A DNA stretch of 64,000 bases from Ancistrus triradiatus (Eukaryota; Chordata; Actinopteri; Siluriformes; Loricariidae): NCBI GenBank assembly GCA_025084515.1, contig JAJAGP010000568.1, positions 1 to 64,000 of the forward strand. The letters are read 5' to 3'. Shown piece after piece: positions 46,290 to 57,042 of the stretch. The notes under the pieces are model-generated. The model saw nothing but the letters and a program-made list of their open reading frames with translations, was not told where the DNA came from and searched no databases. Numbering within the stretch: position 1 is the stretch's first letter; every line of letters starts with the position of its first letter. A program made the position numbers and the translations under genes.

Positions 46290-46498
46290 AGAGGTACACT
46301 GCCCAAAAGTAGCGCCTGCGATCCTTTTTTATAGACAGCAGGTGAAGTACCCTCTCGTGGTAAAGACCCAGTTTCTAATCAAACACCACCTGTAATCATT
46401 TACATATCTTCCTGCGACAACTGCATGCCGAGTTTTGCAGCAATCCGACATTTCTATCTGGGTGCTATACTTTTTTGACAGTGAGTATATATACACTG
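46290..46498. mobile_element. Small Tc1/mariner-type MITE
   Basis: The left end TACACTGCCCAAAAGTAG and right end CTATACTTTTTTGACAGTG are roughly complementary in the style of Tc1 ends. The body of about 170 bp is non-coding (ATCAAACACCACCTGTAATC). Family not assigned. Confidence 0.5.
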
Positions 46499-48170
46499 TA
46501 GACTTACTTTACATGCTAGTATGAAAAATACTTCTATGTAGGGAATGGTGCACATTCTCTCTAAAAGTCACCTATCTCCTTGATTCCTTGGAGCTGGTAA
46601 TCCTAAATGATGGCTGACTTGGACTGATTTCTGGGTCAACAATCAAAATGGTGTCAATTCGGATATTTGACTGCATTCTTATTGTTAATAAAATCTGATC
46701 CCTTCACTCTGCACCCTTGCATAATGAGACATTTTAGTAAAAACTAAACCAACAATCAGCATCACACAGTATGTTGAAAGAATCTGAACACAGAAAAATC
46801 ATAGGCTTAAAGTCAGGCCTGGAGAGCTTTGTAAGGGCAGCTGGAGGGAACAGGTGTGAGGGAGGGAGCAAGGGCCCATGCATTGGATGACAAGAGCTGC
46901 CACATGTTTAAGTCATAAATCCATCTGAACAAGAAAAACAGAGGGAAAGTGGGAGAAAAAGAGACAGACAGAAAGAGAGAAGAAAAAGGAAGATGAGCCC
47001 ATCATACTTCCCTGCTTCATAGTTCATGCTGAATGTGAAAGCAAACCAGTTCCTGGACCATATATCCAGAGAAAGTGGCATTACAAAAGGCAAGACAACA
47101 GTCACTGCCAGGTAAGTGTCATTTTCAAATCAACTGGATGAGAAGAATTTTAATCCTGCACTTTCAGTGCAGGGTTGCACAGCAGGAATTAAATAAATAC
47201 AGGAGAGTCATGCTCGAAGTTTAAGCCAATGTGCCAGATGCCGAAACCAGACTCACCTTTCTCATTTTTCCTCTCTAAATTTTTTACTGAATTTCTGCAG
47301 TCTCTTGTGAAATTCTAAACAAGTCAGAAGGGGGGAGCTAAACGAATCAGAAGATGCCAGCTTGCAACTTTTCACCAGCCGTCATGATAAGTGCTGCGTC
47401 TCTATATTTCTGCACTGCAAACGTCCACCTGATTTATTCATTTTCATTCTGAGTGCAATAAACATGAACTCTAATTTGTATAAAGACCATCTGTTGTACT
47501 GTTTGCCTCACTAGAGGCTAAGCCACCCTACTGTTTTGTCAGTGAAATTTCATTCTTACAATAACTTTGATGGAATTTGCCTCTATCAATAGTTTTGCAT
47601 CACAGGCTTCCTGTGTGGATAAGCTTTCATACTTGCATAAAGTTCAACACTGAGGTTCTGGAAGTAAACATCCTTTTTCATTCACGCCATAGAGAATTTG
47701 ATTATGAGTAATGTTTTTTGAACCTGACAAGGCTCATTTACCATGAGCTAGCAGATTGTTAAAGGACAAAACTACCCTTAGAAGCCATAAATTTGTGATT
47801 TCAACTTTCTTTAAAAAATACATTTCATGATCAAATTCACAGTACTATAGTACACTATCCACAATCTAAAAAATACTTTTCCCTACAGCCTTGGTTTGTA
47901 ACTACTGAATTTTCCATTAGAATTTGCCATACAGTTAAACTAAACTTCACTACATACAATGAACACAAAACAACTCTAAAAAGAGCCTTTATGGCAGAAG
48001 AACGTACTCACTGACATCATTTTCAATTAATTATGATATCAAGTGCTGTGCCTTCTAAGATATTATTAAGAAATTATTATATTATTAAGTACAGTCATGG
48101 ATTCATGTCTTTATTTTTTCAAAATGTGCTGTTTTACCCCGATTATCCTGGTCAGTGTTGTGGTACAAGG
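46499..48170. other. Repeat-poor non-coding DNA, candidate regulatory stretch
   Basis: About 1.7 kb without recognised transposons. The block 46980-47600 has mixed composition. No credible coding frame. Confidence 0.4.
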
Positions 48171-48189
48171 TCTGGAGGCTATGCCAAAA

Positions 48190-48355
48190 TTCACAGGGCA
48201 CAGACAGAGGTACACCCTGGACAGGGTGCCAGTCAATTACAGTATAACTGAACCCATCGACCAGCATGTTGAAATCCCACTCTAGGGTTCGAAACCAGGT
48301 CCCCAGGAACTGCTGTTTTCAGCAGCTGTCTCTTATCTCTGAGCCACAGGAGCTG
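48190..48355 (-). mobile_element. SINE-like dispersed repeat (second family, copy G), partial
   Basis: CCTGGACAGGGTGCCAGTCA is the inverse of the family 3' part, and GGTTCGAAACCAGG resembles a box B. It ends CTCTGAGCCACAGGAGC, like the copy at 44105. Confidence 0.6.
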
Positions 48356-48434
48356 CCTTTTTAAACTACATTTCAGAATTAATTTTGCTTTTAAGTAATA
48401 GTAACAAGTTCTTTATTCATAAAATAGCCCTAAC

Positions 48435-49400
48435 TCAGAAAGCTATGGCAATAGTGGCAAGGAAAAACTCCCTAAATGTGATGAAGAAGAAATCTTGGGA
48501 GGACCAAGAAAGAATTGTATAACATTTATAACAACACTTTAAATACATAAATACATGTTTCAGGTAGTCCCACAGATATTCAAAACGATTCACATCTGGG
48601 GATTTTGCAGGCCATTCCAGATATGTAACTGCTCCTGAATGTTCATCATGCCAGTCAGTCACATTTGTCACATTGTGTACATGAGAATAGTCACCTTGCA
48701 ATACCCAGATAGGAATGTTATGTTCTTCTGTAAGATAACTAGCAAAAGGCAAAACCAGATGCTCCATGTAGGCATTGCAGTTCAAATTTGCGGTCACGTC
48801 AACCAAAGGACATTTCCGAGTAATTAGTACACCACCAGAACATCTCAGAACATCTCAGAATTTCTTCCAGCTTGAACCACACCTTGGATACAGTTCTCAC
48901 TGAAGGCTTCCTGAGGTCTTCGATGAACACGATAGCATAGCATCATTCACATATCTGACCAGAAAACACGTTTCCAGTCATGAACAGCTGTAGCAGAAGT
49001 GAGCAAAGACCTCTTGCCTGCCACTCTGCTACATATGATTGTGGTATGCAGTTCCCTGCAGAGCGTTCTTTCAGAAATTGGTTCAAGAAATTGCCTGGAA
49101 GTGAAACAAAATTTATTCACAAGCAGTGAATAAACATCCGTCAGTTTTGTCTTTCGGTCAAAATTCTAACAAGAATTTCCTGTAGACTGGGATTTTTGCC
49201 ACTGCTGGTGGACCTGTATGACCGTATGCTTCGATACACCTGCAAATTCAGCTACTTCCTTCAGACTATGGCCTTTGACATGCCCAAATGCGATCACTCC
49301 TTTTTGCCAATCATTAACATCTGCTTTGTGACACATTTTTCCACATATCCAAGGACACATCACTGTACTGTACCACCTCTTCTCAATCTATGAATTCCAT
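48435..49400 (-). pseudogene. Tc1-like transposase remnant, sixth family
   Basis: Read on the - strand, the N-terminal part at 49166-49363 has DWQKGVIAFGHVKGHSLKEV and SKHTVIQVHQQWQ, a helix-turn-helix region. The C-terminal part at 48435-48806 has ASYLTEEHNIPIWVLQGDYS, where QGDYSHVHN replaces the usual QQDNAPxHR, then LEWPAKSPDVNRFEYLWDYL, with the third acidic residue kept as FEYLW. The middle (48810-49160) is frame-broken. No terminal repeats were found, so the limits are those of the coding pieces. Confidence 0.75.
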
Positions 49401-49999
49401 CACACATTCCGCAGGTATTTATAGCCCGATTCTCTACGTGCAACCCCATCTGCAGCAGCCTGAAGTTACTACCACCTTAAACATGCAAGGTGACTCATTT
49501 TTTCTATGGGAACTTGTTATAAAATAGAATATATGAGTAACTCTCTTGTCGTTATTTAGTTCAACATACAGAGTCACTGAAGGTTCTGATGTTCTCCAGC
49601 AGGTAACAGTATGGTAGCATATCATTTCCAGTCAACAGAAGGAGGAGAAGGGAAATTAGGGCTCTCTGATGTGGTCAGACTGAAAGTATGAGGATCTCTG
49701 CTAAGCGTCCTTGGGTTTGTGAAAGGCACTATAAAAACTGAACGTATTATTATTATTATTATTACTATTATTATTATTATATAAAAACAGCTTGAGAGGG
49801 ACTGGGACAGTTGCCAGAAGAACAACTTGGAGTGAGAACTTGAACTGCTACTGGAAAAAGAAGAGCCTATTAACAGAACATGTTTGTGCTACTTTAATTA
49901 TGCTAGTTAGGCTTCTGCTGTAAACTCTTTATTTATGAAATTTTCAATGGATACAAATCACTGAACTCTTATAACCATCATAAGAGGGGCACCCATGTT
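49401..49999. other. Non-coding DNA with ATT tract
   Basis: A trinucleotide ATT tract lies at 49746-49780. AAGCGTCCTTGGGTTTGTGA just before it resembles 24335-24350, followed there too by ATT repeats, so this is probably a dispersed repeat tail. Confidence 0.45.
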
Positions 50000-50009
50000 T
50001 GACTACTGA

Positions 50010-50235
50010 CCTGGCCACTGCCTGTGTGGAGTTTGCATGTTCTCCCCATGTCTGTGTGGGCTTTTTCCTAGTACCCAGGTCTCCTCCCATATTCCAAAAT
50101 AATTGGTGTCCCAGTATTAGTGACAGCGTGTGTGTGTGTGTGTGTGTGTGGATTGGCACCCTGTCCAGAGTTGGTTTCCAAATTACACCCTGCTACCGGA
50201 TAGGCCCCCAGCAACTCTGAATTCGATTATGTGGG
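50010..50235 (+). mobile_element. SINE-like dispersed repeat (second family, copy H) with internal GT tract
   Basis: TGTGTGGAGTTTGCATGTTC, ATGTCTGTGTGGGC, ATATTCCAAAATAATTGG, a (GT)n tract at 50129-50150, then GGATTGGCACCCTGTCCAG and GGATAGGCCCCCAGC. A well-kept copy lacking its head. Confidence 0.75.
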
Positions 50236-52624
50236 TATAGAAATTAATGAATTAATGCACAGAGGTACAAACTAAGAACCTTTTGGTGCATAGCAAGGTC
50301 CCTCGTTTAAAAAGTGTAGCATGTTCTTTTTTGGGTTGAGTATCCCTTTAAAGATTCGCCTTTTCCCCTGCTATACTGTAGCCCACTGCTTTCTACGCAT
50401 CTCCACGCCTGGGAAAAATCAAGCCTGCTCATGATGAATGACGGAAGCGAAAGCCTCCGAACTCTCTCCCCAATGCGTTGACAAACACAGACGCACAGGG
50501 CTGAACATGCCAACGGCTGTGTGCTACAATCCTCCTCTGCGGCTGGATAATGCGTTCCTCTTTTCTTGCCTCATTGCCCTGGCCTTTTAGTCCACTGCAC
50601 TGACCTGTAGATGCTAAGTAACAGATGCTGTCTCGTTCATAACCGGCAACATTTGGTTGCCAGATTTCAAGAAGCTGCTGCTACTTTGCTTTTTTCTAAA
50701 GTCTTTAAAAGAGGTTTTATAGGTTGTACGACAAATCTACATGTTAGAGTAAAAGTCTGGGGTTTTCAGACTTGGTGGTAGGGGCTATGACAGGAGGGGT
50801 AAGTTAGCTGTCATATCTCTGGTACTTCTAGCCTGGTACACAAGAAAAGTGACAGAGCTGTAAATAAAGCGCAAGCGAGGATAAGGAAACAAAGAGAATT
50901 TTGACATAATTGCTGATCGATTTATCTGTACATCTGTGTCATTTATGAAGGTGTGAATGAGTTTCTTAGCAGCGCTGGCTGGCCATTTCAAGAGCTGTGA
51001 TTCAAAGTGTTTCAGAGAGCAACCAGGGAAACCGAAGGTTCAACTCAGGCCAGAAATGCACTGTTGCATATCAATGGCTCACACTGCGAGAAAGACAGCG
51101 AGAAAAAAGCAAGACAGAAAAAGAAAGCGGACGAGAGAAAAAGAGTGCACAATTGAAGAATAAAAGAGTCTGCCCGATGCACACACACACAGGGCTGTGA
51201 AATATGACAGGCCAACAGAAAAGGAGGCGGGGGGTGATGGAAGCCATATTGTAACAATCTTATTCTGCGGTCATTAATCGTATCCTGCTGTTGCAGCCTC
51301 CACTAGCTGTGTGTGCTGCGTATGTGCCAAACACATTTCCCCTCTCTCTCCAGGCGTGCTCCATGATACAGCCAAACACTGCTCTCGCTCGCTCTCGCTC
51401 TCTCTCTCTTTCTCAGTAACAGACAGCCAGAGAGTCATACACAAAATCATATTTACCAGTCAGGCAGGATACATAATGTCATACACCAAACTTCATGAGT
51501 GTAGCCCAAATATTCCTCATCCATTCTCCATAACTTGAGCCAGTCAAATCTCATATTTAAATTGCAAGACACACAGAGATGACTGTGCTAGGTTATTTGC
51601 AGTTAGTTATTCAGACTGCTAGCTGCTAGCATTTTAACTACATGCTAAATTTACCTGCATAAAAACACATCACTTAATACAAAATAATACAGTCAATATT
51701 GACCTATAAAGAAAGACCCCAATATTGAGACCATACTCACTTCTACTCACTGCCATATGTTTTTGTGCTAGCAGTTAGCTCAAAAGCCTGCTAACTTAGC
51801 TGTGGTAAGTCAGTCTACATTTGAGAGCTTCATAAGAATGGGAGATCAGGGTTATCAGAGGGAATGGGAAAGAGCTTTAAAAAGAGGGATTAAAAGAGTA
51901 TTCCCTTGAGCATGGTAATAAGGTTTATTATGAATTGGACATTTTGTTTAGTCTGTGCCGTATGTTGTCAACTAATAGCTATATAAAACAAAATAGCGTC
52001 ACATTATGCCCCATTTTGAAAGTGTTAGGTACTCCGGAGATATCTGCGTTAAGACTGATATGACCATGCAATTTGATATGTAATCCAATAAATATGTTGA
52101 CCAAATGACCATCATAGCCAAACTAAAAGTCTTACAATTACCAGAACAAAGCTAATTCTTTACAGTGCAAATGGAAACAGAAACAGTTGTTTGGTTACAT
52201 AATTAAGGATGAGACATATCTGTACGTAACATAACTGATCTAAATGTATAGATAGACAAAATGGTGCAAAGAAACCCCCATGTGCTGTCTGAAAGCTAAA
52301 AGAATGTCAAATTGTAGGAACTTTTGTGCAGAGCAGAAAAAATGTTCGCCCATACTTGTTATAGACATGCCCGTGACATGCCAGTGTTGAATTGCTAAAT
52401 CATTTCCAAATCAAATAAAAGGTAAATACACCCTCATTAAATCATCACATCTAGACGCTAATTTGCTGTCATGTTATATTCCCAGGTATATTAGTTTTAC
52501 TCCTGACTGAGGTGGCTTTTGCTAACTATAAACATTAATTCATGTTAGTTCATTTAAAGACAGTGATGAAAATGTTTTTGTATGTTTGACTAAACAACTA
52601 TTCATCCAGTCACTCATTTTTATA
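50236..52624. other. Repeat-poor non-coding DNA, candidate regulatory stretch
   Basis: About 2.4 kb with no recognised transposon, apart from CT (51380-51412) and CA microsatellites. The part 50330-50700 is GC-richer than its surroundings and non-repetitive. No coding frame is credible. Confidence 0.4.
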
Positions 52625-53651
52625 CACTGGTACCTCAGTTCCCATCATTAACTTGTTCCAGAAGGCTTGTCGAAACCCGAAAACAATAAAAAAGACGATT
52701 ACCAAGCAAATTTTCCCATAGGGAATCATGTAAATTGAATTAATCCATTACAGACTCCAACAAAATCCACACTGTATTAGGCATTATATGCATTAACGGA
52801 GTGGTATTGTACAGGGACTGTGGTAGCCCAGCGGGTAAGGTACTGGACTATGGACCAAAAGGGTTCAAATCCCACCTCTGCCAAGCTGCCACTGTTGGGT
52901 CCTTGAGCAAGGCCCTTAACCCACAATTGCTTGGATTGTAAGTCGCTCTGGATAAAGGCGTCTGCTAAATGATGTAAATGTAAATGTACAGGTGCGCCCT
53001 GATTTACAAAGGGGATATGTTCTGGCAAATCCATCATAAGTTAAGTGTATCATGAACCGATGAGTTTAAGAAATGTTTGGTAGAGCGGTCTATATGATAT
53101 AATAGCGGAATCTAGGATAAATAATGATAAGTTAGTTGCTGTTTTAAATACTTACCTTAACATACAGTTGGCCAAATTATTAACACAAAGCTTATTATAT
53201 AATGTTGAAAAATCTCATGTAATTTAGTGAGTAATGGTTTGAAAGTGAAACTCTTACTCTATTGGTGAACTCATCGGTGCTAGCATAGCTACTAATGCTA
53301 ACTGCAGCCTGTGTTCTAGACGATTCAGGACAGGATTTCCATTTTGGTTCCCTGTCAATACTATCGTATTTGCACTAAGAATACAGAACTGTAAATGAAA
53401 AATAAATAAAAAAAACACAGTGCAGATCTTCACTGCAAAGAACTGTTGTGAAACTGAATCACTGTGCACCAAATTTGTGAATCATGAATCGTGAATCGAA
53501 TTTCGGCTGAAACGAGTCCCGTGGCTCGACTAATACAAGTTTAAGCAAATGCAAATGACGAGAAACAATGGTTCAAATTTTTCTGGTCAAAATACATCGA
53601 GAACTGAAGTTGACGAGTTCCGAAGTGGTTGAGAACCGAGGTACCACTGTA
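52625..53651. mobile_element. MITE with GGTACC ends, carrying a nested SINE
   Basis: The left end ACACTGGTACCTCAGTTCCC and right end GAGAACCGAGGTACCACTGT are complementary with few mismatches. The inner bodies (CAGAAGGCTTGTCGAAACCC; GGCTGAAACGAGTCCCG) are non-coding. SINE copy 8 lies at 52814-52988. Superfamily not assigned. Confidence 0.75.
52814..52988 (+). mobile_element. tRNA-derived SINE (copy 8)
   Basis: GGTAGCCCAGCGGGTAAGG (box A), GGTTCAAATCCCACCTCTGC (box B), GCAAGGCCCTTAACCCACAA and the tail AGTCGCTCTGGATAAAGGCG. About 15 bp before box B and a segment before the tail are missing. Nested in the 52625-53651 MITE. Confidence 0.88.
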
Positions 53652-53659
53652 CTCGCTTA

Positions 53660-53748
53660 TGAGGAGCTTGAGTCTAACCCGTAGAACAGGGTGCAAAACA
53701 GGAATCAACCCTAGACAGGGTACCAATCCATTGCAGGCACATGCACAC
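53660..53748 (-). mobile_element. SINE-like dispersed repeat (second family, copy I), fragment
   Basis: ACAGGGTGCAAAACAGGAAT and CTAGACAGGGTACCAATCCA are the inverse of the family 3' part. It is squeezed between a MITE and a Tc1 fragment. Confidence 0.6.
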
Positions 53749-53754
53749 ACAAAG

Positions 53755-54374
53755 GTTGTTTAGGAGTTACCCTGGGGTAATTTGTGACTATTACACGCCT
53801 TGCTCTTGGAGTGACCTTTATTGGTCGACCACTCCTGGGGAGAGTAACAATGGTCTTGAATTTCCTCCATTTGTACACAATCTGTCTGACTGTGTATTGG
53901 TAGAGTCCAAACCCTTTAGAGATGTTTTTGTAACCTTTTCCAGTCTGATGAGCATCAACAACTCTTTTCCTGAGATCTTCGGAAATCCCCTTTGTTTTGT
54001 CCATGGCACATGATACACTTCCATAAACTTGTTGTGAAGAGCAGACTTTGATAGATCCCTGTTCTTTAAATTAAACAGGGTGCCCACTCACACCTGATTG
54101 TCATCCCATTGATTGAAAGCACCTGACTCTAATTTCACCTTCAAATTAACTGCCAATCCTAGAGGTTCACATACTTTTACCACTCACTAATATGTAATAT
54201 TGGATCATTTTCCTCAATAAATAAATGACCAAGTGTTATATTTTTGTCTCATTTGTTTAACTAGGTTCTCTTTAACTACTTTTAGGACTTGTGAAAATAT
54301 GATGTTGTTTTAGGTCATATTTATGCAGAAATATAGACAATTCTAAAAGGTTCACAAACTTTCAAACACCACTG
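53755..54374 (-). pseudogene. Tc1-like transposon, 5' half only
   Basis: Same family as 41318, in reverse. The outer end AACTTTCAAACACCACTGTA is at 54374. The transposase frame runs from 54004 down to 53711 with KGISEDLRKRVVDAHQTGKG, QYTVRQIVYKWRKFKT and SGRPIKVTPRARRVIV, then leaves the family sequence. The catalytic domain is absent, so only DNA-binding motifs remain. Confidence 0.88.
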
Positions 54375-54503
54375 TATGTAATACTGGATCATTTACCTCA
54401 ATAAATAAATGAGCAAGTACAATATGTTGTCTCGTTTGTCCCATCTATATGTAGAATGATAGAAAATTCTGTAGAGAATAAAGTTTCAAGCACCACTGTA
54501 GTT
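54375..54503 (-). mobile_element. Second end fragment of the same Tc1 family
   Basis: Directly after the previous copy the terminal sequence repeats: AATACTGGATCATTTACCTC and, at the end, AGTTTCAAGCACCACTGTA. About 130 bp, so two copies lie end to end. Confidence 0.7.
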
Positions 54504-55139
54504 TAAAAACATTCTGGTGTATTTACGTGTCAGCAGTCTGAAAATCTTATACCGCAACAATTTTACTCATCTGCTCTTTGTAAAATGCACATTAACATAT
54601 TCACAAATTATTCATCTTAATCATGTATTGTTCCTTAATGAGTAAAACTTTTTAAATCAAAACTATTTTACTTTGGAATATTTAATATTTAATGATTTAT
54701 ATGCGTGTGCATGCTTTTCAGAAACGCAACATTACATATCCTACATTTAACTCTTTTGATCAGCAGGCCCTAACATTTGGATCATGGGAGCCAGCTACAT
54801 CTGGCATGCAGAACACAGTGCATTGAAGACCACGGGAATTAACCTTGACTTGAATGCCAAGGTCCCGTGGTTTGGCTGGCAACACTATTACGCCAGCAAC
54901 CAGTGACAGAGGAAGACGCACATGAGATTATAATAACAGTTACAGCCTGTGCATTTAAATCTCTTTTAAGCATACACTTTACATGGGGTTTGTGAATAAC
55001 ATTTGCCATGCACTGTTGATTTCTTGATTAAAAATATAAGGCAATGAATTTGATTGACTGAAACTTGTTTAAAATACTGAAATTAATATCAACCTTATCA
55101 AGCTGTTGTTAGCTTCAGTGTGACAGAACTCAGTCAGTG
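54504..55139. other. Unannotated AT-rich DNA
   Basis: One inverted pair is noticeable around 54825-54880 (ACCACGGGAATTAACCTTGA and GCCAAGGTCCCGTGGTTTGG can form a stem). No gene or repeat family is recognised. Confidence 0.4.
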
Positions 55140-55300
55140 TTGAAGAATGTGTAGATGGAGTGGTGATAGTGCTACAGAATGGGGGAATGAGTTGGGGAAA
55201 GTGTTACAGAATAATGGATTGGAGTGTTGACAGTGGTAGAGAATGTGGGAATGAGGTGGGGACAGTGCAACATAAAGTGGGAATGAGGTTCTTACAGTTA

Positions 55301-55665
55301 CAGTGGGGCAAAAAAAGTATTTAGTCAGTTCTCTTACTTAGAAAGTTCTCCTACTTAGAAAGATGAGAGAGGTTGTTAATTTTAATAACTATGAGAGACA
55401 AAATAAGAAAATCCAAGAAATCACATTGTAGGATTTTTAAAGAATTGAATTGTAAATTATGGTGGAAAATAAGTATTTGGTCACCCACAAACAAGCAAGA
55501 TTTCTGGTTCTCACAGACCTGTAGCTTCTTCTTTAAGAAGCTCTTCTGTCCTCCACTCCTTACCTGTATTAATGGCACCTGTTTGACCTCATTATCTGTA
55601 TGACAGACACCTGTCCACAGCCTCAAACAGTCAGACTCCAAACTCAACCATGGCCATGACCAAAG
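55301..55665 (+). mobile_element. Tc1-like element, seventh family, 5' part inserted in the minisatellite
   Basis: Starts CAGTGGGGCAAAAAAAGTAT after TA (55299-55300). It contains AAATTATGGTGGAAAATAAG and CCTGTCCACAGCCTCAAACA, and reaches the expected transposase start (ATGGCCATGACCAAAGAG) at about 55648. It stops there and the minisatellite resumes. No right end. Confidence 0.75.
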
Positions 55666-56639
55666 AGTGGGGAGAGTGTCACACACTGTGTGATTGGGAT
55701 GAAGACTTTTACAGAATGTGAGGATGAGGTGGGGACTGTGTTAAAGATGTGATGGGGATGTGATGAGGACAGTGTAATAGAACGTGGGGATGAGATAGTG
55801 GCAGTGTTGCTGAATTTGAGTGGGGACAGTGATACAGAATGTGAGGGTGAGGTGGGGACAGTGTTATAGAATATGGGTATTAGTTGGCAACAGTGTTAAA
55901 TATTTAATGGGATGTGATGAGGACAGTGTTACAGAATGCAGAAGTTGAGTGGGGACGGTGATACAGAATGTGAGGATGAGGTGGAGACAGTGTTACAGAA
56001 TGTGGGAGTTGGGATGGTGGCAATGTTACAGGATGTAGGGTTGGGTATGTGGTACTGTCATAGAATGTGGCGATTTAGTGGGGACAGTGTTACACACTGT
56101 GGGAATGGGGTGGGGACAGTGCTACAAAATGTGGGGATGAGATAGGGACAGTTACAGAATGTAGAATTTGAATGGTCATACTGTTACAGAAAGTGGAGAA
56201 GATTTGGGGACGGTATTACAGAATGCATAAATTGGATGGTGACACTGTTACATAATGTAAGGATGAGGTGGAGAGTGTAACAATGTGAGGATGTAATGGG
56301 GATAATGGTACACACTGTGGGATTGGGATGGAGATGGTGTTGCAGAATTTGAGGATGAGGTGGGAACTGTTACAGAATGTAGAATTTGGACAGTGACACT
56401 TACTGATTATGGGGAGGAGGTGGGGACAGTGTTACTTAACGTGAGGATGTAATGAGGACAGTGTTACACACTGTGTGACTGGGATTGGATACAGTGTTAC
56501 AGAATGTGAGGATGAATTGACAGCAATGTTAAAGATGTAATGAGAATGTGATGAGGACAGTAATATAGAAGGTAGAACTGAGATGGTGAACAGCATTACA
56601 AGATGTGGGAATAAGATGGCTATAGTAATATATAACCGA

Positions 56640-56930
56640 AATCATAAAAGTTTTTGGACAGTATGAAAAAAAAAAAACCCAAACAAACAAACAACATAAA
56701 AACAGTGCTCCTTATTAGGCCTGAAATTAAGGAATAAATGTTTATTAACAAATTAAATTAAGGTGACCAGACAATGTGAAATATCTTGGGTGATCATACT
56801 GTCAGCAATACAGTCAAAGTCAAAGTGAATGTAAGACACAGTACTTTTTTTGTTTCGGTTTGTTTTTTTCCCCATAGTCTAGCTAGTTTTAGCTTTAGCT
56901 TTTTCTGACTTGGGGTTGTAGAATGAGGGA
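56640..56930. mobile_element. Partial copy of the 21965-22690 MITE inside the minisatellite
   Basis: AAGGTGACCAGACAATGTGA, AATATCTTGGGTGATCATAC and the right end CTGACTTGGGGTTGTA match the right half of the element at 21965. An A/AAAC-rich stretch precedes it. Confidence 0.7.
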
Positions 56931-57042
56931 TTGGGTTGGGGACAGTGTTAGAGAATGTGGGGATGAGATGGTGACCGTGTTACACAATGCTGGGAAAGGG
57001 GTGGCAACAGTATTATAGAATGTGGGATTGGGATGGTGCCAG

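Larger units (their letters stand above)
55140..57042 (+). repeat. Degenerate minisatellite, unit about 33-35 bp
   Basis: Units read roughly GTGGGGACAGTGTTACAGAA then TGTGAGGATGAG, repeated dozens of times with substitutions and small indels. The array is interrupted at 55301-55665 by a Tc1-like fragment and at about 56640-56930 by a MITE fragment, then resumes to 57042. The 69-residue frame at 55936-56145 is the translated repeat, not a gene. Confidence 0.9.

Noticed and set aside
55140..57042. CRISPR-like array
   Set aside because: The repeats are adjacent and degenerate without unique spacers, and the genome is vertebrate; it is a minisatellite.
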